33,543 nucleotides of DNA from Clostridium_AM sp964554365 (lineage in GTDB: Bacteria; Bacillota; Clostridia; Clostridiales; Clostridiaceae): NCBI GenBank assembly GCA_964554365.1, contig CAZKOJ010000026.1, positions 1 through 33,543 on the forward strand, read 5' to 3'. The position numbers and the translations under genes were made by a program. Positions 7,520 to 15,766 of the stretch are shown here, piece after piece. The notes under the pieces are model-generated. The model made no database searches. It worked only from the letters and a program-made list of their open reading frames with translations, and was not told the DNA's origin. Each line of letters starts with the position of its first letter. Positions within the stretch are counted from its first letter, which is position 1.

Positions 7520-8827
7520 TTAATTGTCAAAATTAACTATATAAGTATCTATATCTTTATTTTTGTTAGAATTTGTAGGATTAACCATCACCTTAGCTCC
7601 ATCTTTTGCATTAAGGTTTACAGATATAGGCCTATATGAAGAGTTTCCAGAAGTAAAGCTTAGGGAAGTTCCTGATTTATCCCAACATATATTTGAAATA
7701 GTAGAGCATTTCATCACTTCTTTTACTTCACCAGTTTTAGTGTTAATAATTTTAAGTGATGAAGCATCTTTTGGGGTATTACCATCTATACGAGCAGCTT
7801 TACCATCTCTTGGGAGATTAATTTCTACATAAGCAGCTTTACTTCCATCTGGTGATAATATGAAATCATTAGAATATGCTGGTAATTTAATATCCTTTAA
7901 TATTTTACCACTTTCATCTAAAATATAAGCTCCAAAAGTTCTATTGTATACCCCTGGTGATATTTCACCATTATCGGTGTAATTATCCATTATGATAGTT
8001 TTTCCTTGTTTTTCAGCATGTATAGAATTTTTGTTGGAAAATATGGACTTGATCTCTTTTGTTTTTACATCTATGGATAGTAGGGCTGTACCTACTTTAC
8101 CATATTCCACTTGATTATAGTATATTTTTCCTTCTACACTATCTCCTGAATCTTTAATTTCTGTACCAGATAGCCGTGAACCGAAAGACTCACCTTTTTT
8201 ATAATCGCCTTGAGCATAAACCTTTCCATCTATGCCAATTATAGACCATTTATTATTATAATTTGCTAAAACCTTATTAGTACTTATCCATTTACATTCT
8301 ACATCATGATTTTTATATTCTGTATTTAATTTAGTAACTTCTCCTGTAGACAAATTTAAAATTTTTATATCGCTGTGCAGCAATTCACCAGAATCAAAGG
8401 ATTTTTGCCAATCTTCTTGTGAACTAGCAATATATTTAGGTTCTTCATAAAGAACATATTTTTTATCCGGTGATACTCCTATAAAAACTGATATGTTAAC
8501 ATCTTTAAAATCTTTTGAATTTTTTGTGTTTAAATTATAAATGCTGCAGTATCTAGTGTTGAAGCTAGTATAATAGCCTGTTTTTTCAACCTCTGCTTTT
8601 TTAGTGAGAGTCAGAACTTCATTATTACTAAGCCATGATACATTTTCAACCTTATCAAATTTATCAATTTGATAACCTGAAGTATTTACTTGTGATGATG
8701 CTTTATAAGGCATTACAGTTATGCCATTATTAGTTTTATTGGAAGCTTGAACTTTGTTTATTATCATAGAAGAGCTGGAAATAACTCCCACCATTAAAAT
8801 AAGTGCAATAATCTTTTTCTTTACCAT
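7520..8827 (-). CDS. Secreted TolB/WD40-like beta-propeller protein
   Basis: This 435-residue exported protein of unknown role has a Sec signal at residues 1-28 (MVKKK, a hydrophobic run, then NKVQA as a likely cleavage region) and no lipobox. The rest is built of repeated beta-strand blocks such as WLSNNEVLTLT, VSPDKKYVLYEEP, LSPDGSKAAYVE and WDKSGTSLSFTSGN. The SPDGK-like turns are characteristic of TolB/PD40 propellers, which usually bind proteins or ligands and are not enzymes. Phrases such as LNLSTGEVTKL and INTKTGEVKEV recur with the blades. An AAGGGGGAAA ribosome site precedes the ATG. It stands alone on this strand and ends against the convergent VanW gene. Confidence 0.72.
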   Translation of the reverse strand: MVKKKIIALILMVGVISSSSMIINKVQASNKTNNGITVMPYKASSQVNTSGYQIDKFDKVENVSWLSNNEVLTLTKKAEVEKTGYYTSFNTRYCSIYNLNTKNSKDFKDVNISVFIGVSPDKKYVLYEEPKYIASSQEDWQKSFDSGELLHSDIKILNLSTGEVTKLNTEYKNHDVECKWISTNKVLANYNNKWSIIGIDGKVYAQGDYKKGESFGSRLSGTEIKDSGDSVEGKIYYNQVEYGKVGTALLSIDVKTKEIKSIFSNKNSIHAEKQGKTIIMDNYTDNGEISPGVYNRTFGAYILDESGKILKDIKLPAYSNDFILSPDGSKAAYVEINLPRDGKAARIDGNTPKDASSLKIINTKTGEVKEVMKCSTISNICWDKSGTSLSFTSGNSSYRPISVNLNAKDGAKVMVNPTNSNKNKDIDTYIVNFDN

Positions 8828-9130
8828 TTAAATTTCCCCCTTTTTCTTTTAAGCTTTATAATAACAAAGTTTTTTCACAAAAGTATAAACAAATGTCACC
8901 ATTTTGTAAACTTATTTAATAAATTTTCATACTTTTTACTTTACATGGCTAAAAATCCTAACAGAGTATTTATTAGAGAGGAATTGTTTGAGAAAGTTTT
9001 GGGAGTAGGAAACAGGCTTAGGATATAAAATTGTATCCTAAGCCTGTGTTTAATTAGTCAATTTTAAAAGACTATTTTTTATTAATGTGAATTTAAATAG
9101 CTTTATGTAAATTTAAATCTAGTTAAGTTC
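8828..9130. other. Non-coding stretch with an isolated hairpin
   Basis: This gene-free interval of 303 bases holds the promoter region of the propeller gene, which I could not pin to clear boxes. It also holds a 14-bp perfect hairpin, ACAGGCTTAGGATA (9012-9025) with 9034-9047 and an 8-base loop. On the minus strand it lies just after the small gene at 9131-9325 and is probably its terminator, although the following T run is weak. Confidence 0.5.
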
Positions 9131-9325
9131 TCATTTTACACTGTTTTTTGTTTCTGTCTTTTCTATAATGACATTAATGCTTTTCTTAACAAAATCGATT
9201 GCTTGTGTTTTACTCTGGCCTTTATGCTTAATTTCATTATCACCTTTTTTTGCAATTGATTTAAATGGGTATTCTTTTTCATTATTTTCTATAACTGTTA
9301 TTTCATATCCTCTATATTCTTCCAC
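9131..9325 (-). CDS. Small uncharacterised protein (64 aa)
   Basis: I do not recognise this small, charged, soluble protein. It has no signal peptide or membrane segment. The pattern is a short beta-rich start (YRGYEITVIENN, then FKSIAKKG) followed by a helix (KTQAIDFVKKSINVIIEK), like many small alpha-beta proteins of Firmicutes. The start is GTG at 9325, seven bases after AAAGGAGG on the minus strand, a strong ribosome site that supports it being real. A hairpin at 9012-9047 follows. It lies just downstream of the two-component kinase gene on the same strand but is separated by about 135 bases, so co-transcription is uncertain. Confidence 0.65.
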   Translation of the reverse strand: MEEYRGYEITVIENNEKEYPFKSIAKKGDNEIKHKGQSKTQAIDFVKKSINVIIEKTETKNSVK

Positions 9326-9459
9326 ACAATGACCTCCTTTATATTCTTTATATACTTTATTATATCATATTTTTAATATTTTTAATATTATGTTATTTAA
9401 TTGAACCTTAATTTACCTTGTTACATGTTTCGCAGTATGCTTAAAATGTGGAAGCTGAG

Positions 9460-10914
9460 TTACGTATGATTTTTTACAGGGAATTCTAATTTAAATATAG
9501 TTCCTTTATTTAAATTAGAACTTACTTCAATAGTACCATTTTGTTTCTTTACTAGTTTTTTTACTAAAGCCAGTCCTAAACCAGTTCCACCAGTTTGCCT
9601 ACTTCTATGGTTTTCTACTCTATAAAAAGGTTCAAATATCTTGCCAAAAGCATCTTCAGATATGCCTATACCTGTATCAGCAATTTTTATATTTATGAAA
9701 TCTTCATTTTTACTACAGCTTATGGTTATACTACCGCCATTTTCATTATACTTTATAGCATTATCTATTAAATTAATAATAATGTGTCTTAAACTTTCCT
9801 CATCTGCTGAAATAATTACATCTTGAAAGTTGCAATTTAAAGTCAAATTATTTTTCTTTATCTTACCATTCATTCTAGTACAAATTTGCTGAAGTAATTC
9901 TTTAAGATTTATGTTTTGTTTTTCTATTTCAAAATCATATTTTTCTAAAGCAGATAAACTTAAAACTCTGTCCACCATGTTTGTTAAATGATCACATTCC
10001 GTTGATATATGCTCACTACCTTCTCCTATTAAAGTTAGGTCATCTTTATACATACTCATAACATCTGAATAGGCTTTTATAGTAGTAATTGGAGTTTTAA
10101 ATTCATGGGTTACATTGCCTATAAATTCTTTTTGTTGTTTATCCATTTCTTTTAATTTATTCACAGCTTTGCTTAAAGTATCTCTTTCAATTTCAAGTTC
10201 TTTAATATTCTTTTCTATAGTGTTACTCATAAAGAATATTCCATTACTTAATTCACCTAATTCATCGCTGCGCTGAACATGCTGTATGTTTTTAAAATCT
10301 CTTTTTTGAATACTTTCCACTGAATTTTTCATTTTATATATATCATTTGTAAGATTCAAAAAATAGAAAAAACCTAATATTGTACCAATGGTTAAAGCCA
10401 AAAATCCTACGTTAAAAAACATTTTTTTAATGCTATTGTAGAATTCATTGCTTTCTTTGATGGAATATTGAAGTTCTAGAATGGCTGCAGTATTATTTTT
10501 GTATTTGATTGGTGAATAAAAATATACAGCATTATTAATCTTTTTATAGGATATTTTATTTTCAAGAGCATACTTTACCATTAATGATTTTTCGCTATTT
10601 TCATCTAATTTACCACCTGTCTTGAATCCTGAGAGAAGATTTCCTTTTGTATCATATATACTTGCAGGTATGGTTCTAAGCCAGGGCTTGTTAAACAGGT
10701 TTCCTCTAGCAATTTGAGAAGCATCATTGCTTGAGACCAAACGTTCATTTAAATATTGTTCAAACATATCTTTTTGTTTTAATAATATAGCTTCAGTTTC
10801 TTTACTCTGATAAGCTTTTATGCCATTTAATACTAAAAAACTTAAAAAAACTATAATTAGTAACAAAAGTGAAGCTATAAATGATACAAGTTTAAATTTA
10901 ATCCCTATTTTCAT
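9460..10914 (-). CDS. Membrane sensor histidine kinase (OmpR/PhoR class)
   Basis: This 484-residue sensor kinase partners the regulator gene that overlaps its start. Membrane helices lie at about 10-32 and 163-186 and flank an extracellular sensor of about 130 residues. A HAMP linker (about 187-240) follows. The dimerisation helix carries the phosphoacceptor in FIGNVTHEFKTPITT (His270). The ATPase domain shows the N box NLIDNAIKYN (about 380), G1 DTGIGI, and G2 GTGLGLALVKKLV. The extracellular domain has no motif I recognise, so the signal is unknown. Its start codon lies inside the end of the regulator gene with a 17-base overlap, which implies translational coupling. Confidence 0.93.
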   Translation of the reverse strand: MKIGIKFKLVSFIASLLLLIIVFLSFLVLNGIKAYQSKETEAILLKQKDMFEQYLNERLVSSNDASQIARGNLFNKPWLRTIPASIYDTKGNLLSGFKTGGKLDENSEKSLMVKYALENKISYKKINNAVYFYSPIKYKNNTAAILELQYSIKESNEFYNSIKKMFFNVGFLALTIGTILGFFYFLNLTNDIYKMKNSVESIQKRDFKNIQHVQRSDELGELSNGIFFMSNTIEKNIKELEIERDTLSKAVNKLKEMDKQQKEFIGNVTHEFKTPITTIKAYSDVMSMYKDDLTLIGEGSEHISTECDHLTNMVDRVLSLSALEKYDFEIEKQNINLKELLQQICTRMNGKIKKNNLTLNCNFQDVIISADEESLRHIIINLIDNAIKYNENGGSITISCSKNEDFINIKIADTGIGISEDAFGKIFEPFYRVENHRSRQTGGTGLGLALVKKLVKKQNGTIEVSSNLNKGTIFKLEFPVKNHT

Positions 10915-11599
10915 TAAGTTTGATAGCTCCTTTATATCCTATACCATGAACAGTTTGTACTAAATTTTGATAAGTTTCACCTAGTTTTTTCCTTATTCTC
11001 TGAATATGAGTGTCTACAGTTCTAGTACCTCCAAAATAAGTGGTTCCCCACACTATATCTAAAAGTTGATCTCTTGAATATACTGTGTTTGCGTTTGAAA
11101 GAAGTAAATATAAAAGATCAAATTCCATAGGAGTGAATTCTATTTCTATGTCTTCTATAGATACAATCCTCTGTTTTAAATTAATATTAAGGTCTTTAAT
11201 AATTATTATTTTATTAGTTTCTTTTTCATTTGTAGTTTTTTTAAATCTTCTTAAAAGAGCATTAATTCTTGCAAGAATTTCTCTTATATCAAAGGGTTTT
11301 GTTAAATAATCATCTGCTCCAAGCTCCAGCCCAAGTATTTTGTCTACAATATCGTTTTTTGCTGTAAGCATAATAATACCAATGTTTTTCCCTTCTAATT
11401 TCCTACAGACATCGTACCCATTTATTACAGGAAGCATTAAATCTAAAATAACTATATGAGGATTGAAGCTGTCAACTTTATTTAGTGCTTCTTCACCATC
11501 ATAAGCCTTTTCTACCATATAACCTTCTTTTTTTAGAGCATAAGTTAACACATCTAAAATATTCTTTTCATCATCTACTATAAGTATTCTTTCCTGCAA
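10898..11599 (-). CDS. OmpR/PhoB-family response regulator
   Basis: This is a two-domain regulator of about 233 residues. The receiver domain (about 1-115) has the acidic pair in ILIVDDEKN, the phosphoacceptor Asp at 53 in VILDLMLP, and the conserved Lys in LTKPFD. The DNA-binding winged helix (about 130-230) includes the recognition-helix segment TRTVDTHIQRIRKKLG. I choose TTG at 11599 because GGAGG lies 8 bases before it. An ATG at 11614 would place that ribosome site inside the gene and has no site of its own. The family usually begins this close to the ILIVDD strand. It is the first gene of a two-gene unit with the kinase. An inverted repeat in its leader may be involved in control. Confidence 0.92.
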   Translation of the reverse strand: MQERILIVDDEKNILDVLTYALKKEGYMVEKAYDGEEALNKVDSFNPHIVILDLMLPVINGYDVCRKLEGKNIGIIMLTAKNDIVDKILGLELGADDYLTKPFDIREILARINALLRRFKKTTNEKETNKIIIIKDLNINLKQRIVSIEDIEIEFTPMEFDLLYLLLSNANTVYSRDQLLDIVWGTTYFGGTRTVDTHIQRIRKKLGETYQNLVQTVHGIGYKGAIKLNENRD

Positions 11600-11623
11600 A
11601 ATATTTTCCTCCATGCTTTTATT

Positions 11624-11674
11624 AAGTGAAAGTTTTTAACTTTGATGCTTATTGAAATACTAGAACTTTCACTT
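11624..11674. repeat. 11-bp inverted repeat in the response regulator leader
   Basis: AAGTGAAAGTT (11624-11634) and AACTTTCACTT (11664-11674) are perfect inverted copies 29 bases apart, starting 25 bases upstream of the TTG start. They could form an RNA stem close to the ribosome site or be paired half-sites for the regulator itself. OmpR-class proteins normally prefer direct repeats, which makes the RNA reading at least as likely. Confidence 0.5.
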
Positions 11675-11941
11675 TTACTTTGTATTTTATTTAAGGCATC
11701 TTCAGAAAAATAGCTATCCTAATTTTTGACTTATTATTTCTCTTAAAATACCTAAAGTGCAAAATTTTATTTATTTGTTTATATACCAATTATAATACTA
11801 ATTCCAATATAATGTATATAATTAACGTTTCTAGTTGTCAATAGCAGTAAATTTATGTTGTATGATACAATAATATAAGGAAAACATAGGAATTTTCTAG
11901 TAAATTCAATATAGCAGGAGGAATTAAGTGGTAAGATAAAG
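11675..11941. other. Gene-free interval between divergent-looking regions
   Basis: No gene is supported here. The minus strand should hold the promoter of the response regulator operon. On the plus strand TTGTCA (about 11836) is followed at 17 bases by TTGTAT and at 20 bases by TATGAT. Downstream come AGGAGG, a GTG, and an in-frame stop after three codons, then the hairpin at 11942-11977. This could be a short plus-strand RNA of about 100 bases, but the evidence is only its layout. Confidence 0.3.
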
Positions 11942-11983
11942 GGCGTTTAAAGTGCCAAATGGGGCACTTTAAACGCCTCTTTT
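11942..11983. terminator. Terminator downstream of the penicillin-binding protein gene
   Basis: A 15-bp perfect stem, GGCGTTTAAAGTGCC (11942-11956) with 11963-11977, has a 6-base loop. TCTTTTA follows on the plus strand and CTTTATC on the minus strand. It is placed to end the minus-strand gene at 11989. The better T run is on the plus strand. Confidence 0.7.
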
Positions 11984-11988
11984 ATGTG

Positions 11989-13794
11989 CTAATTAGGAGT
12001 TTTTTCCGAGGATAATTGTCCTTTTATTATCATGTAATTAAATATTCCATTGAAAAGGTCCTTAGCTACTGGTGCTGATACTTGTCCACCATAGTAATTT
12101 GATGGATCAGGTTCATCTATGGAAACTAGTAAAGTAACTTTAGGATCATCAGCAGGAGCCATACCGGCAAATGTGGAAAAATACTTATCGACCTCATATC
12201 CGCCACCATTTGGTTTTGCTTTCTGAGCAGTACCTGTTTTCCCAGCAATATGATATCCTTCGATAAAAGCTTTATTTCCAGCGCCACCCTTATTTACTAC
12301 TTTCTCTAAGTAAGTTCTTAAAGTAGCTGCTGTATCTTTATCAACAATTTGTTTTTTGCCCAAATTGGTAAATTGTGTGTCAGTAATTACTTTACTATTT
12401 TCATCAGTGTGTGTTATTTCCTTCATTATGTGTGGTCTTATCCAAGTACCACCATTTGCTATAGTATTAAGAGCAGCTAAATATTGAACTGCAGTAACTG
12501 AAAGTCCTTGTCCAAAAGAAATAGAAGCTAAGTCAACATTATTTATTTTATCAGGACTTTTAGCTATTCCAGAAGCTTCACCAGGTAAATCAATGCCGGT
12601 TGCACTGCCAAATCCGAATAGATGTATATATTCAGTAAATTTTTCTTTACCTAATTTTTTACCTAGTTCCATAAAGCCTACGTTACAGGAATATTTAATT
12701 ATATCAACAAAGCTTTCTGCACCATGACCATCTCTGTTCCAACAGTTAATGGTTTGTCCATCTATTTTTAGATTGCCATTACATACAAATGTACTATTTT
12801 CATTTACAAGATTTTCTTTCATTGCTGCATAGGCAGTAACTACTTTAAATATAGACCCTGGTTCAAAGGTATTTTGTACTGCATTATTTTTCAGAAGGTT
12901 ACTAGCTTTGGTATTTTTTTGTTGATTTTTATTTGGGTTGTTTGGGTCGTAATCGGGTTTGTTTACCATAGCTAATATCTCACCAGTTTTAGGGTCCATT
13001 ACTGTAATAGTAACTGATTTAGCTTTATTATCAGTTAAAGCTTTTTCAGCAGCTTTTTCAGCAATGAGCTGAATATTTTCATCTACAGTTAAAACTAAAT
13101 CTTTCCCATTAATAGGAGCAATATATTTTGAATCCTCATAAGGTAATTGACTACTTTTGTTATCTGATTCAAAAGTTTTACTTCCAGGAGTTCCAGATAG
13201 AGTTTTATTATAGCTTTGCTCTACGCCAGAAACACCATCACCAGCTAAGTTTACATATCCAAGAACATTAGCTAAAAAAGCATTGTTTGGGTAATATCGT
13301 TTTGAATCAGTAGATACTATAATACCTCTAAAATTTAATGCTTTGATTTTATCTGTTATAGGTTTATCTATTCCTCTAGCTAGTATAGCAGACTTCACCG
13401 GTATTCCATCAGGAGAAGTTTTATTTAAAATATTAGATATTTCTTCAATTGGGGTGCCTAATATAGCTGACAATTTTGCTGCAAGTTGTTCATTTGTCAT
13501 TTTTTTATTCATTAACGTCTGCCTAAGCGTATTCATATCAAGGTCAATTCTATAAGAGTTGATACTTACAGCTACCTCAATACCATTACGATCTAGTATT
13601 CTGCCTCTTTTAGCAGGAAGTTCAATATTGTTTGTCCATTGTTTTAAAGCCTTACCTTTATAGTCTGAAGATTTAACTATGTTAATGTAAATCAGTCTAG
13701 TTGTTATTGCTAAGAATATAAAGATAAACATAATAAATATAACGAATAATTTTTTAGGTAAATTAGTCTTAGTTATGTTTTTCTTTTGTGCCAG
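11989..13794 (-). CDS. Class B penicillin-binding protein (FtsI/SpoVD type), likely CTG start
   Basis: This membrane-anchored peptidoglycan transpeptidase is of the septal or sporulation group. A short basic cytoplasmic tail is followed by a membrane helix (about 16-37 of the long form), the dimerisation domain beginning ELPAKRGRILDRNG, and the transpeptidase domain. That domain has the active-site serine in EPGSIFKVV, SCN in KYSCNVGF, and KTGT in IAGKTGTAQK. There is no PASTA domain at the end, unlike typical SpoVD. The first ATG (13731) has no ribosome site and would cut into the helix. CTG at 13794 lies 8 bases after AAGGAGG and yields the expected start MAQKKNITKTNLPKKL, giving 601 residues. 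I prefer the CTG start. The exact role, division or spore cortex, cannot be settled here. Confidence 0.88.
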   Translation of the reverse strand: MAQKKNITKTNLPKKLFVIFIMFIFIFLAITTRLIYINIVKSSDYKGKALKQWTNNIELPAKRGRILDRNGIEVAVSINSYRIDLDMNTLRQTLMNKKMTNEQLAAKLSAILGTPIEEISNILNKTSPDGIPVKSAILARGIDKPITDKIKALNFRGIIVSTDSKRYYPNNAFLANVLGYVNLAGDGVSGVEQSYNKTLSGTPGSKTFESDNKSSQLPYEDSKYIAPINGKDLVLTVDENIQLIAEKAAEKALTDNKAKSVTITVMDPKTGEILAMVNKPDYDPNNPNKNQQKNTKASNLLKNNAVQNTFEPGSIFKVVTAYAAMKENLVNENSTFVCNGNLKIDGQTINCWNRDGHGAESFVDIIKYSCNVGFMELGKKLGKEKFTEYIHLFGFGSATGIDLPGEASGIAKSPDKINNVDLASISFGQGLSVTAVQYLAALNTIANGGTWIRPHIMKEITHTDENSKVITDTQFTNLGKKQIVDKDTAATLRTYLEKVVNKGGAGNKAFIEGYHIAGKTGTAQKAKPNGGGYEVDKYFSTFAGMAPADDPKVTLLVSIDEPDPSNYYGGQVSAPVAKDLFNGIFNYMIIKGQLSSEKTPN

Positions 13795-13949
13795 AACTCT
13801 TACCTCCTTTTTTATGCTTGCTTACAGCTGTGAATATTAATCTATAAACTTATTATAAAATATAATTGATAAAAAAGCACAAAATATAATAAAAAAAATA
13901 TTTTATAGCGCAATATTCTTATTTTATAAAAGAAAAGTAATTGAAATGA

Positions 13950-13989
13950 GCTAGTTAAAGCTACTTTTATAAAGATAGCTTTAACTAGC
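13950..13989. terminator. Terminator of the hydrogenase operon
   Basis: A 14-bp perfect stem, GCTAGTTAAAGCTA (13950-13963) with 13976-13989, lies 11 bases beyond the stop of hydA on the minus strand. The T run after it is weak. Its inner bases resemble the leader hairpin at 23564-23591. Confidence 0.65.
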
Positions 13990-13999
13990 CTTAACTAGA

Positions 14000-15742
14000 T
14001 TATAATTTTTCTCTTTTGGTATAATGAGTGTGAAGAAGAGCATGAGCTTTTTCTCCACCAATATCTCCAATGAATTCTTTGTATAAAGCTTTAACAGCAG
14101 GATTTTCATGGGATTTTCTTATAGATTTATTTCTATCTTCTGTATATAAAGCTTCCATTCTCTTTTTAACAATATCCATATTTCCAAAGTGATAGGGCTG
14201 ACCACCGCCATCAATACATCCTCCAGGACAAGCCATTATTTCTATAGCATGATATTTTGTTTCTCCGGACTGTATATCCTCAAGAAGTTTTCTTGCATTA
14301 CCAAGGCCGTGAGCTACACCAATTTTTATTTCTTCACCATTAATATTTATATTAGCTTCTTTAAGCCCATCAAGGCCTCTTACACTGTGAAATTCTACTT
14401 CTTTCAAAGTTTCACCTGTAATCCATTCATATGCAGTTCTGAGAGTTGCTTCGATTACACCTCCAGTAGTTCCGAATATTACAGAAGCACCTGTAGATTC
14501 TCCAAGGGGGTTATCAAAATCTTCATTAGAAAGTTTGTTAAAATCTATTCCTGCCTCCATTATCATATCTGAAAGTTCTCTTGTAGTAATTACAAGATCA
14601 ACATTCTTATGACCTTCATGTTCAAGCTCTGGCCTACTTATTTCATATTTTTTTGCAATACATGGCATAACAGAGACTACTACAATTTTAGTTGGATCAA
14701 TATTTAATTTTTCTGCCAGATATGTCTTAGCTAAAGTACCAAACATTATATGTGGAGATTTACAAGTTGAAGGTATATCTAAAAGGTCAGGAAACTGATG
14801 TTCTATAAATTTAACCCAACTAGGGCAGCAACTTGTAAGTATTGGAAGTCTTCCGCCATTTTGCAATCTATCTATAAATTCATGAGCTTCTTCTAAAATG
14901 GTTACATCTGCTGCAAAATCTGTATCACAGACTTTGTCAAAGCCTAATCTTTTAAGAGCTGAAACCATTTTACCAGTTACTATACTTCCAGGTTCCATGC
15001 CAAATTTTTCACCTAAAGTAACTCTTATAGCAGGAGCAGTTTGAACTATTACATATTTATCAGGATCAGATAACACTTCCCATACCTTAGCAACATTACT
15101 AACTTGAGTTAATGCAGCAGTAGGGCATACAGATACGCATTGACCACAAAAAGTGCATTGTGTATCTAGCATTGGACGACCAAAGGCAGGGGATATTACA
15201 GTTTCAAAGCCTCTATCCACTGCAGAGTAATCTCCACAGGTTTGAACTTCATTACACATAGTTTCACAGCGTCTACACATTATACATTTATCAAGGTTTC
15301 TATATATAGCACCGCTAGAGGAATCTTTCTTGTAATTAGACATAGCACCTTTATATTTAATTTTTCTTATACCCAATTCAGCAGCAATTAACTGAAGCTG
15401 ACATTGAGTGTTTTTTTCGCATACAAGGCAGTCGGTAGGGTGATCTGATAATAAAAGCTCTACCATGGTACGTCTGGCTTTTATTGCTCTAAAAGTATTT
15501 GTTTTTACTACCATACCTTCAAAAGCTTCTGTAGAACAGGATGGCGCAAGGTTACGTCTTCCTTCAACTTCAACTAGACAAACTCTACAGGAAGAAGTTC
15601 TATTTACCATTTTTATGTCATGAAGATTAAGAAAACAGAGAGTAGGTATATTTATATTTACTTGTTTTGCAGCATCTAAAATTGTAGTGCCCTCTGGTAG
15701 TGATACTTTTAAATCATTTATAGTTAAATTTACCATTTTCAT
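14000..15742 (-). CDS. hydA: [FeFe] hydrogenase catalytic subunit
   Basis: This 580-residue H2-forming or H2-oxidising subunit carries the H-cluster. Iron-sulfur sites in order are an N-terminal [2Fe-2S] domain (CFLNLHD, CRVC), the His-Cys cluster (HPTDCLVCEKNTQC, about 98-112), and two [4Fe-4S] sites (CIMCRRCETMC and CTFCGQCVSVCP). The three H-cluster motifs are TSCCPSW (about 302), MPCIAKKYE (about 358) and MACPGGCIDGGGQP (about 502). The length matches the monomer-type catalytic core, but hydB and hydC on the same transcript point to the NAD-linked HydABC complex. In that complex H2 evolution couples NADH and reduced ferredoxin oxidation by electron bifurcation. Its AAAGGAG site lies 24 bases after hydB. 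The maturation genes hydEFG are not in the window. Confidence 0.94.
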   Translation of the reverse strand: MKMVNLTINDLKVSLPEGTTILDAAKQVNINIPTLCFLNLHDIKMVNRTSSCRVCLVEVEGRRNLAPSCSTEAFEGMVVKTNTFRAIKARRTMVELLLSDHPTDCLVCEKNTQCQLQLIAAELGIRKIKYKGAMSNYKKDSSSGAIYRNLDKCIMCRRCETMCNEVQTCGDYSAVDRGFETVISPAFGRPMLDTQCTFCGQCVSVCPTAALTQVSNVAKVWEVLSDPDKYVIVQTAPAIRVTLGEKFGMEPGSIVTGKMVSALKRLGFDKVCDTDFAADVTILEEAHEFIDRLQNGGRLPILTSCCPSWVKFIEHQFPDLLDIPSTCKSPHIMFGTLAKTYLAEKLNIDPTKIVVVSVMPCIAKKYEISRPELEHEGHKNVDLVITTRELSDMIMEAGIDFNKLSNEDFDNPLGESTGASVIFGTTGGVIEATLRTAYEWITGETLKEVEFHSVRGLDGLKEANININGEEIKIGVAHGLGNARKLLEDIQSGETKYHAIEIMACPGGCIDGGGQPYHFGNMDIVKKRMEALYTEDRNKSIRKSHENPAVKALYKEFIGDIGGEKAHALLHTHYTKREKL

Positions 15743-15766
15743 TTTTTTGCTCCTTTCTTAAAATTA

